Assembly (NCBI RefSeq): GCF_001949145.1
Contig: NW_019091377.1
Span: 466,167 to 509,734, forward strand
Direction of reading: 5' to 3'
Origin: Acanthaster planci
Lineage: Eukaryota > Echinodermata > Asteroidea > Valvatida > Acanthasteridae
Length of the DNA: 43,568 nt
The notes under the pieces were generated by a model. That model was given only the letters and a program-made list of their open reading frames with translations, had not been told where the DNA came from and made no database searches. The position numbers were made by a program, and so were the translations under genes. Of this stretch, positions 22,566-31,300 are shown piece by piece. The stretch's first letter is position 1, and each line of letters begins with the position of its first letter.

Positions 22566-25500
22566 CTGAAACCAGCGATTGAAAACAGGGCATCTGGTAA
22601 TTGACGTTGAGCCTAAACTTTCGGCACAAAAAACTCATTACTGGGAAAGCAAGCAAGCTGTTGTCATCTTGTGTTTATAGCTGTGAACTAATGGTGAAAC
22701 AGTAGGCTGGCATGGTGCAATGGCAAAAGTACAAGCTCTGCAGCTTTTGGTCTCCTTCTCACCTGCAGCGTCTTTGCACACTCTCCTGATAGTGTATCCC
22801 AAATTTTGACCTGCAAATCCAAAGATAAACACATCACTGTATACAATACCCAAGATCTTTCGGCAAGATGGTTGAATTGGATTAGATGAAGTAGGTCATG
22901 TAACAAGGAACTCTGTGTTCTTTAAAAGGGAATGCAGCCATCTTTCTCATTCACACATGGAGACCATTGCGAATGCTGATATCTTACCGATTCATCATCG
23001 CTGGCACTGGCCAGTATAGTCCCATCTGGTGAGAAAGCTAGCGCCCTCACCCATCCACTGTGGTCGTCCAGAATGAAGAGCAGGCTGCCGTCTCGAGGCC
23101 GCCATAACCGGATAGTTTTGTCCCACGAGCCTGAGGCCTACCAAGGGTACAAACAAGTAACCTGCTGACTACTGCTCTATGGTGCTGTAGGACTGGCTGT
23201 GAGCATGTGACAATTGAACTGTGTGTGGTCGCGGCCAGCCAAAGGGTTGGAACCAGGTTGAAGGGAACATCTTAAAACTTGGGACAATCAGAATATTGCA
23301 CACGAAACACTGCATTAGGACAGGTTAGGGAATATCTCTAAAATTTGGAACCTCAGAATATTGCACTAGAAACACTGCATTAGGACAGGTTAGGGAAAAT
23401 CTCTACAATTTGGAACCTCAGAACATTGCACTCGAAACACTGCATTAGGACAGGTTAGGGAAAATCTCTACAATTTGGAACCTCAGAATATTGCACTCGA
23501 AATACTGCCTGAGAATGGAGCAGGAAACATCAATGAACTTTGGAACCTCAGAATATTGCACTGGAAACACCACGTGAGATTCCATCGAGTACAGCATGAG
23601 TAATGAGCCTTTCACATCCTGAAATTTTTGTGGGTTTTCTGAGAGTAAACATCCTTGGTCTGCACCTCTTTCTCTAAACAGCTTATTTTTTTATTGTCTT
23701 CTTGTTTCTGTTTCTTAAAGCTTGCAATTCAGAGGGAAAGTGTCGATTTGGAGGAATCCATTTTATCAGTGCTTGTAGGAAATCAAATAAAGAGGGCATT
23801 ATTTCCTGCCTCCTATGCCAAACTTATTCTGCCCAGAGCTATCCTTTCAGCAGATCCACAGTTAAAACCAATCCACATGTTTGCCTGAGTGGGATTCGAA
23901 CCTGGATCACAGAGATGGAAAGCCTGGAACAACCACTCTACCACCCTAGCTCCATGAGCCATACTCCCAGCTTCAGCAGTGCATAAGACACAGCATTTCA
24001 ATCTCACAATGCACATCAAATAATCTACAATTTTTTTTCTCCATTCTTACCAGCATGCCCAAGCTTGAGAAGGCGACAGCGTAGACATTGCCTGTGTGTC
24101 CGTTAAGGATTCTACACTGCTCCACACGAGGATCTCGGATCATCAACCACAGACGTACAGTGTGGTCCCAAGAACCAGTTGCCTGAAAGATATGCAACAG
24201 AGAGTAGAGTAGCATTTGATAAGAGAGTCAGCTTCCATTCAGGTAGGACTTTTGGTATCTTTACATGCACTGTGTACAAGGCATGTCTTTCTTGTATCAG
24301 TTAGTTTGAGTACTTCCACCGTTAAGTGGGTACATTCACACAGTGTACTCAACCTGTACTCATATTTTACTAGAGTACTCACAGATATGTACTCTAAGAC
24401 AGCTACAGTATTGTAATATTCATGAGTGAGTACATGTGCTTTATTTGTGTGCTTTTTCTCAGACTCATGTACATGTAAATGTACTGGGCAACACCTGCCA
24501 TGTTAGGGACTCATACTCGAGTCTTTTTTCCATTCTTGTACTCAATCCTATAGAAATGTACTCGACTAGAGCTATAAATAGTGTTACAGTACTTGTACTT
24601 TCTTCCTTTACTCACAATCGTTGAAGTGTACTCGACTGGAACACTGTATTCATGTTGTGCATAGCATTTCTTGTACTTTGTACTACTCACCAGGAACATG
24701 TCGTTGAGAGAAAAGGCACAGCACTGCACGACATTTTTGTGGCCAGTGAGAACATTCTTTGCCGTGCCAGTCTGAAAGCGAAAACCCCTATATCAGTAAC
24801 TTTTCAACTACTGCTGAAAATGCCAAATATGATTACTTTGTCTGAGTGCATGTGCAATGCAACTGCATCTCTTCAGCAACAGGCCCTTACTTTAAGGTTC
24901 CAGACGAGGGCAGTGTTGTCCCAGGATCCCGAGCATAGCAACCGACTATCATGAGAGAAAGCAACGGTCTCTACACTTCTACTGTGACCTAAAAAGAAAA
25001 AACCAACAACGAATATTTAAAACATTAACCCCATATTTTACTTGCTCACACATCTTAATTTGCTTGAAAACCAAACCACAGAATATCACCACTCACGAAG
25101 ATCAATCAACTTGAATGGATGGCGATTTCTAATACAAATTGGATCTCACACTTCCACAGTTCTGGCCAATATCCTGAGCTCTTTCCAGTTGCATCTCTGC
25201 AAACTGAATTTGAATGCCCAAGACTGAGTGTCATTATTTCACTTGGCAAAAGCAAGTCTTGTGCCCTCTCGGACCAGATTTTTGAGCTGTCTCTTACTGT
25301 GTGATATGTCCAAAGTCATTCAACTTGGAAACAGACTTCATGTACATCCCTTACCTGTCAACCTGTACACAACAGATGCATTAGCAGTCCTCCAAACGAT
25401 GACAGTTGAGTCATAAGATGCACTGGCAATGAATTTGCTGTCAGATGAAACTGCAACACTCTTGATTGCACCTTTTAATTAAGAGCAGAACTTGATATTG

Positions 25501-26716
25501 AAAGAGCTGAATTTGCAGAAATTCCGTGGCAATCTGACAAAATTGAAGGACTTCCATCAAATTAACATTATTAATTAGAGACTTTAACGATAGCAACCAA
25601 TTTCTGAGAAGTCCATCCATAGGGAGCTGTCACATCAACACATCATGGCATGGGCATGCAGGAACTTCTTTAATTTCCATATCTAGTTCCCAGACCTGTG
25701 TCCTTGAAACTAAATGCATCTGGAGTCTGGAGTACCGGATGATAACACATGGCAACCAATGAAAATTTGTACGGATGAATAGATGCTTTCAATACCTGAT
25801 GAAATGACTCCACTGGACCTGTACCACTGAGTGAATCTTTTTTGGCTATCAAGTCAAGAAGTAAAAGCAAATGTTCCTTTTTTCCAGTCACACCTGGAAA
25901 ATTACTGCTATTTTGGGATTACAAGCATGGCTAATGACCCGACCTTTGTGCTCAATCAGCCTGCAGACCAGTTGGCCGCTTAGTCTGTTGAACACTCGGA
26001 CTCTGCCATCATCCGCACCTGTCACCATCATCTCCAGATCAGGAGAAAAGGCACAACAATTCACCTGCCATACAACAAAAGATTCAATCAGAATGGAGAG
26101 TAGGACCAAGGTTTGTGGTGACACGAACTACGTTGACCACATAAAACCTTCAAGTCACCTTTGGCATTGGAAAATGTTGCAGTTCAAGGTTAAAGCTTCA
26201 ATTTGCAGCACATAGGATTTGTAGGCCGACAGGAATCCTTAAAAACACAGAAGTCATTGAAATATTGATAAACCTAGAACTACATGTACACTATGCCACT
26301 TCATTCATAACTCGGAGGTTATTTCTTGATCTTCACCAAGTTCAGAGATCGGACAAGTGTAGACACAGATGGCTTTGTTTAACTTGGTTTTAAATCAGAT
26401 GAGTGTCATTGGAAGAAGTTTAATCTTAATCCTAGTCTTTCCAGAACTTTCCATAATTGAAGGTTTTCAAGAACTTTGAAGGAGGTTAGCATGGTAGCAC
26501 TCAGCCACTGTGGAACTTGATCCCATCGGATTTCTGTGTTATGGTCAATATCCGGGGATTTCAAAGGTTCCAAGCAAATATTCTCAGGGTCTAGAGACGT
26601 TTTTGTGCACAGACTTTTACTGTTCACTGATAACCCACCTCATCTTTGTGTTTGCTGTATTCTTTCTTGCGGGCGTGGTCAAAAGTTCCATCAAGCTCAA
26701 GTTGAGCTGACAACAT
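22419..26716 (-). CDS. WDR38: WD40-repeat protein resembling WDR38 (nine coding exons)
   Basis: Coding exons on the minus strand are 26716-26639, 26064-25944, 25471-25355, 24988-24891, 24771-24691, 24182-24051, 23137-22988, 22810-22763 and 22565-22419. They total 972 bases: 323 residues plus TAG, in frame at every junction with GT-AG borders. The protein has a short charged N-terminus (1-26) and seven WD repeats: about 27-66, 68-107, 110-150, 153-195, 198-240, 241-277 and a degenerate last one at 280-310. Clear blade motifs include GSWDNTALVW, GSWDHTVRLW, GSWDKTIRLW and DESVKIWD. The first blade (VNCCAFSPD...SGQLVCRLIEH) and the length match what I recall of vertebrate WDR38 (about 314 residues). 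WD40 propellers are scaffolds for protein contacts; the specific role is not known from sequence. An in-frame TAA lies seven codons before the chosen ATG, but CTCAG just before it could be a splice acceptor, so an additional 5' exon is possible. Another small WD40 orthologue cannot be fully excluded. Confidence 0.85.
22763..22810 (-). CDS. WDR38: WD40 gene coding exon 8
   Basis: A small 48-base, phase-0 exon, VKIWDTLSGECAKTLQ, with acceptor GGATTTGCAG and donor CAG/GTGAGA. It completes the sixth blade. Confidence 0.88.
22988..23137 (-). CDS. WDR38: WD40 gene coding exon 7
   Basis: The 150-base, phase-0 exon has acceptor TTGGTAG and donor TCG/GTAAGA. It carries ASGSWDKTIRLWRP, DDHSGWVRALAFSPDG and ASASDDES, the last joining to VKIWD in exon 8. 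Confidence 0.92.
23268..23575. repeat. 65-bp minisatellite in a WD40-gene intron
   Basis: The word CAGAA(T/C)ATTGCAC starts at 23289, 23354, 23419, 23484 and 23549, exactly 65 bp apart each time. Units also share GGACAGGTTAGGGAA and AATTTGGAACCT. The middle three units are nearly identical and the outer ones diverge. The array lies between coding exons 6 and 7. Confidence 0.92.
23813..23965 (-). mobile_element. tRNA-derived SINE in the WD40-gene intron
   Basis: On the minus strand, GGGTGGTAGAGTGGTTG (A box) is followed by CCAGGTTCGAATCCC (B box) with about 45 bp between the two, then ACTCAGGCAAACATGTGGAT. The post-B-box body matches the copy at 9835-10020. It lies in the same orientation as the gene. 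Confidence 0.7.
24051..24182 (-). CDS. WDR38: WD40 gene coding exon 6
   Basis: The 132-base, phase-0 exon has acceptor CTTTCAG and donor CTG/GTAAGA. It carries ATGSWDHTVRLW and then LNGHTGNVYAVAF. The break before GSWD is at the same place as in the neighbouring blades. Confidence 0.92.
24330..24670. repeat. GTACTC-rich low-complexity block in a WD40-gene intron
   Basis: GTACTC, GTACATGT and TACTCGA words recur over about 340 bp between coding exons 5 and 6. The style is related to the 12315-12690 block but it is less dense and less palindromic. It has no coding value. Confidence 0.65.
24691..24771 (-). CDS. WDR38: WD40 gene coding exon 5
   Basis: The 81-base, phase-0 exon has acceptor CTTTCAG and donor CTG/GTGAGT. 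It encodes TGTAKNVLTGHKNVV then QCCAFSLNDMFL, which is the end of blade 3 and the start of blade 4. Confidence 0.9.
24891..24988 (-). CDS. WDR38: WD40 gene coding exon 4 (blade 3)
   Basis: After the pyrimidine-rich acceptor TTTTTAG the exon completes a GH dipeptide and encodes SVETVAFSHDS and CSGSWDNTALVWNLK. It ends in phase 0 at AAA/GTAAGG. Confidence 0.9.
25355..25471 (-). CDS. WDR38: WD40 gene coding exon 3 (blade 2)
   Basis: The 117 bases encode 39 codons in phase 1 to phase 1. They contain AIKSVAVSSD, ASASYDSTVIVW and VVYRLT. The donor CAG/GTAAGG is strong. The acceptor follows TTTTAATTAAAAG. Confidence 0.88.
25944..26064 (-). CDS. WDR38: WD40 gene coding exon 2 (blade 1)
   Basis: The acceptor is TATGGCAG and the donor AAAG/GTCGGG. 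The exon encodes blade 1, including VNCCAFSPD, VTGADDGRVRVF and SGQLVCRLIEHK, and ends in phase 1 inside a glycine codon. A competing GT 60 bases further on (CCAG/GTGTGA) gives a poorer WD sequence and breaks the next phase, so I chose the earlier donor. Confidence 0.85.
26639..26716 (-). CDS. WDR38: WD40 gene coding exon 1
   Basis: It runs from the ATG (A at -3) to the donor GAG/GTGGGT and gives 26 residues, MLSAQLELDG then TFDHARKKEYSKHKDE. The last residues join in phase 0 to VNCCAFSPD of exon 2. The join recreates the usual basic-acidic lead-in to a first WD blade. Confidence 0.75.
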
Positions 26717-27037
26717 TCTGAGCAAAGAGAGACATTACTTAACCTGTTACCAGAAACCAACTCTTTAAATTCTGAGCAATGAAGTTAGATTTTTCCTGCT
26801 AGGCTCAGGTGACTGACATCCCCCAAATATTGCCTCTTATTAACAAACCAGCATATACAGTGATGCCTCTGATTATTCCTTTTTCCTCACCAATTTTTAA
26901 TTTCAGCCATTTTAACATGTCCTGTTATCAGTTAAAATGTAACTTATTTTGAGTCTTCAATGTTTCTGGTTAATTTAGAGGCATTATTATTTCGTCTTTC
27001 CTGACGAGTCAAATATGAGGCCGGGGACTTTGTAACT

Positions 27038-27619
27038 GTTATGCAACAAGTATAGCATCAGTCCCAACTATAACATCAGTCCCAACTATAGCATCAGTCC
27101 CAACTATAGCATCAGTCCCAACTATAGCATCAGTCCCAACTATAGCATCAGTCCCAACTATAGCATCAGTCCCAACTATAGCATCAGTCCCAACTACATG
27201 TATAGCATCAGTCCCAACTCTAGCATCAGTCCCAACTGTAGCTGGGCCCATCCCAACATTCCAACTAGAGTGCTATCTGTATAGTGGAGCTGGCAAATAA
27301 ATGTCCATCAGGACACATCACACAAGCCTGCGCATTGCATTGATCGTCCAAACATGTCATTCTCGATAAAACTTAGCTAGCCCATGCTATAGTTGGGCCA
27401 GCCCTATTACAGCACAGAGGTCCAGTGTGCATGTGCCCAGCATGTGCCAAAGTCATATTCATATAGTGTTAAAATGTCTTGTCACAGATGAAGTGCCATA
27501 TTTTAGATGAATTGAGTCAAGCGTGAGATGCATAAACTTAGATAAGGTTAAGAAATTTTCCACAGAAATTGGTCAACAATATAGTTGGGCCAGCCCAACT
27601 GTATCACAACAGTTATAAC
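27038..27619. mobile_element. Inverted-repeat element copy A, carrying the 18-bp array
   Basis: The first 31 bases align without gaps to the first 31 bases of copy B (28506-28891), ending GCATCAGTCCCAAC against GCGTCAGTCCCAAC. The interior (CAGAGGTCCAGTGTGCATGT and AAGTGCCAT...CAGATGAATT-like words at 27417-27560) also aligns with copy B. The right end is more decayed, finishing AACAGTTATAAC. There is no coding frame. It lies upstream of C10 exon 1. Confidence 0.6.
27051..27236 (+). repeat. 18-bp minisatellite, ten units
   Basis: Ten units of TATAGCATCAGTCCCAAC start at 27051, 27069, 27087, 27105, 27123, 27141, 27159, 27177, 27201 and 27219. A six-base insert (TACATG) separates units 8 and 9. 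Most units are identical; the changes are TATAAC in unit 2 and TCTAGC in unit 10. On the minus strand it gives a spurious repeating hexapeptide VGTDAI. Confidence 0.95.
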
Positions 27620-28303
27620 CTATGACCATGAGGTAACGCTATAAGCATGAGGTTCTTTTCCATTCGGAACGGGGATTATGCATTGCTGGTGCCTTGGTGG
27701 CTGTTCTTGGTGATTTAATTTAGTTACGCTGAATGCACTGAGCCTATCCTATTTGAGTATTTCCTAGTCTTTGCCCTTCAATTCGGCCTTGTTGTCCATG
27801 CATGTTCAATGCTGACGACTACGACTGGAATTTATGTCATTTTCTGTCACTCACGTTCTGGTAGCAGGCAGGTAGGCCTAATCTGCCCTTCACTCGATGG
27901 CGTTCCTTGCCGAACGTAACTTCGTTTTAAGTCAACATCGTACACTTTCCAGGAAATAAACGTAGGGCCTAGTTAGTTTTCGACACGATCGATCAACCAA
28001 TCTTGAGCGTCTGTAGCAACACGGTCTGGAGTCCGCCTCTACGTATTTCGTGATCACGTTCATGCTCTGAGATGCACACAGACTTTCAATCGCTTCCGTA
28101 CTTAGTAGTCGGGCTTCCTAATTCGTGCACCGTTTGCGTTTATTTCAACGTCGTCTGAGTTCCTGACAGCTCAATGAAAAGAGTTGAACTCGTGTTGGCG
28201 CTGTTACTTTCTGCCGTGTTCTGCGCTGTTTGATCGCGGCTTTTGTGACTCGTTATCTAAACACTTCGCAGTTTCTTGGAAGGAGATATTGCGGCTCGCA
28301 GTA

Positions 28304-28349
28304 ATGGCGCAAGATACACAGTCCAGGTTGTCACTGGAAGATGCGAAAG
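28304..28349 (+). CDS. C12orf57: C10 coding exon 1
   Basis: It starts at GCAGTAATGG and ends at AAAG/GTAAAA, phase 1. The 15 complete residues match the length of the N-terminal lead in the family. Confidence 0.92.
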
Positions 28350-31300
28350 GTAAAAAAACCTTTAGAACTGTTTGTCATGTTTGTATCATTCTCTTCACAT
28401 AACCATGGAGGTAGGCCACGTCTGACGCTAGAGGACGCTGTCATATTGTGTGCCAGTGCGGGGTGCAATTCAAGTCCCATTGATTGTAGAAAACAGTGTA
28501 AAATTGTTACTCCCCAACCGTAGCGTCAGTCCCAACAATAGTTGGGCCCATCCCAACTAGAGTGCTATAGTTGGGCCGGCCCAACTTCAACACAGAGGTC
28601 CAGTGTGCATGTGCCCACCATGTGCCAAAGTCATGTGGCTTACAATAATTATATACAATGCCATTTTCAAGATGTATTTTTTTTGCGTTGGGGAGATACA
28701 GTGTTTATTAATATACGTTGGGTAAGGGCAAAGCCGTTATATACAATGCCATGTTATGAAGTGCCATTTTCAGATGAATTGTGTCAAGTGTGAGATGTAT
28801 AAACTTGGGTAAGGATGAGAAATTTTCTACTACTAAACAGTTGGGACTGTCCCAACTGAAGTTGGTACAGACGCTATAGTTGGGGCGTAACAAAATCAAT
28901 CAAAGTTCGGAGCCCCAAAGTGGACAACTAAAGTCCCTGAGGCCTGTCAAACCAAAAACAATGTATTGTCAGGTCCTTCAGAAATGTCAGATTTCATTTA
29001 TTTAATTTTCAAATTTACTCCTAGGCCTAGGTTAGGCTTAACGTGCCTGGTGTTCATTACCTTTAGCACCCTGTTCCTTGAATAAGGGGAACAAATTCTA
29101 CTTTTTCGACACAACTTATCTAAACAAGTTGTTGATGTCCTGTGTCATATCAGAAAGAAAAAGAACAGGGCTTTGGTTTTTAAGGGAAAACCTAAAACTA
29201 GGCATATCAGGATTGAGTAATGGTTCGTTAAGGTCAAAATGTTAGTTAGAGAAAGTGCACTTTGTTTCTTTATTAAAGGAACAGGGTGCTAAAGGTAATG
29301 AACACCACATGCTTAACCAATTGTCCACCTAAAACAAACTCACCCCCCACCCAAAGAAGTGAATGTTCCCTAGTCTGTCAGCAGCCATTTTTTAGATGAC
29401 ATCCCTCAACTTTCTCAAGCTCATCTGGCAATTTTTTAATAAAAGTTTTGTCTGCTTTGCCCCCAGATGGGAGCCCTTGAATCTAAGCAGTTGATCCTTG
29501 GTCACATTTACACAATCCCACAATTGCTTGTGCCACACGAACATCTTTTCAAAAGAAACTGTAGGGTATTTTTTAAGCGCTTCAACCTGGCAACGATATG
29601 TTGGTCAAAGATCAATTTGCGCCGTGTAGCGGCACAAGATGGAGAACTTCTCCGCGAATATGTGTAAAAAGCAAGTCGCCAGGGTGCCATTTGAGCATGT
29701 TGAGCAAGCAAAGTGTGGACAAAGTATCCAGATGTAAGCCATAACATTAGGAGGGACATCCATCCCTGGCGTGCATGCCTGGTGCCTGCACCTTTGCATT
29801 AACATGTACTGCGCAGGCCTGCGTATTCTTTGCTTGAATGGCACCCATGGTGATTACACTTTTTGGCAGAGTTCCCCACCTTGCGCCGCTATGCGGTGCT
29901 CCGTGATCTTTGATGTTGGGCGCAATCGGTAGATCTACACAATCGGTCGCCCAATCTCCGTCACTTCCGTTTTTGAAATAATCTTCCACAACAGTAAATC
30001 ACAAAGAAAGGGCAATTGGCTGATAGTGCAGTTATGGACAAATCTTGCAGTAAGATGGACCGATCACGCAAAAATGGGGCAATTGCACATATTGAAAGAC
30101 TGCACCCAACAGTAACACAATATGGGCTAGTTAAAAGAAAGTCTTATTCACAAAGTTTTCTTTCTTTTTTTACATTACATTTTTGCTCCAGCATGTGAAT
30201 GACATGTACATGTAGGTGTACAGTAACGACATGTATTTTGTTTTGTGTAGGCCTACTGCCGTAACTAGACTCGATAACTGGTGAAGGGGACCTTTATATA
30301 ACGGGGAAAAGAGTTCCCTATGGGGACATCTTTAGACACCTTACGAGTCTGGTCTGCAAAACTATGTTTTCTCAGTGAATAGTTCAGTGCTAACTTTGTT
30401 TTTGAGGAAATCGTATCACTCTCTGATGGCTAATAAACGACAGTACTGCAACAAGTGCATATAAACTCTTACCGAGAGGGCTACAACTGACACAGTTAAT
30501 TGGTCAGTCAAGCTGGAAACTCCAGCTCTTAGGCTCATTGCATGGGGAAATTCATCACTTGAAGCTGGGATGACGTATAAGACATACGTGTCACCAATGG
30601 TTGGAACTTTTAGACTGATTATTTAACGTCATCTCAAACACACTGAACAAAAATGGCACGTTCATTCCTGGAGCAGACAATGCACTTCAAATGCACCACA
30701 CAAGGCACTGGATAAAAAGAGATTACCTTGACCTGTATTTGGAGGTCTCTAAGACTTTCTAGAACATTCATCAGAATGTGTACAAATCAATGCTGCAAGC
30801 TGTTCTTTCCAATTTCCTTTTGGTAAGGTTGAAGGTTTTCATCAGGAACCCAGGGTAAGCTTCTAAACACAAACCACTATTGACTTCAAAACCTGAGGTT
30901 GTAATTGGCCTCCTCAGGGTGAAAACTTAGAAAGCATCTCTTGAACATCTCTTTAAATTTTAGAGGTTCTTGGCCCCTCAGGACTTGTCACTTTAAACCT
31001 TCTTGGTGAAATCATTGGATTGGATGACATGGAGGTATATCTTATGTCGAAGTGCTGAGTTTTCAACAATCACTGCGTACATGTATCAGGTAACACAACA
31101 TGTCAAAGCAACTCTTGTTTTGCCCTCTCCAGCCGTCCTGCAGAAGGTCTTGGAAGCGTTTCTGACCCCGGAGAACAAGACTCGTATGGAGGAGGTAAAG
31201 GATGCGGCGGGCAATGACATGATGAAGATGATGCAGGTCGTGTTTCCCGTGGCAACGCAAATCCAGATGGAAGTGATACAGAAATACGGCTTCTCAGCAG

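Larger units (their letters stand above)
26717..28303. promoter_or_regulatory. Divergent intergenic region between the WD40 and C10 genes
   Basis: The two start codons face away from each other across 1.59 kb. The half next to C10 (27650-28300) is single-copy-looking, without an evident TATA box in the last 200 bp before the ATG. The other half is occupied by the transposon-derived block at 27038-27619. An untranslated first exon for the WD40 gene may lie here, for example ending at the donor-like GTGAGTGAC on the minus strand near 27855, but I cannot confirm it. Confidence 0.4.

Noticed and set aside
23268-23575. CRISPR-like regular repeats (also 10060-10262, 27051-27236 and 38661-39414)
   Set aside because: The repeats are contiguous minisatellites or degenerate words without unique spacers of constant size, in an intron-bearing eukaryotic sequence.
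23813-23965. A functional tRNA gene
   Set aside because: A and B boxes are present but no cloverleaf with paired acceptor and anticodon stems can be drawn, and a SINE-type body follows the B box. The same holds for 6783-7030, 9835-10020 and 31618-31745.
27039-27251. Minus-strand frame with repeating VGTDAI
   Set aside because: Translation of the 18-bp array in a transposon-derived block.
29467-29667. ATG frame directly after CCCCCAG in C10 intron 1, as an extra C10 exon
   Set aside because: Exon 1 and exon 2 already join in phase and match the family without a gap, and this peptide has no counterpart in Protein C10.
29508-29989. Three overlapping minus-strand frames that could be a decayed retroelement protein
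   Set aside because: No reverse transcriptase, integrase, nuclease or zinc-finger motif could be recognised.
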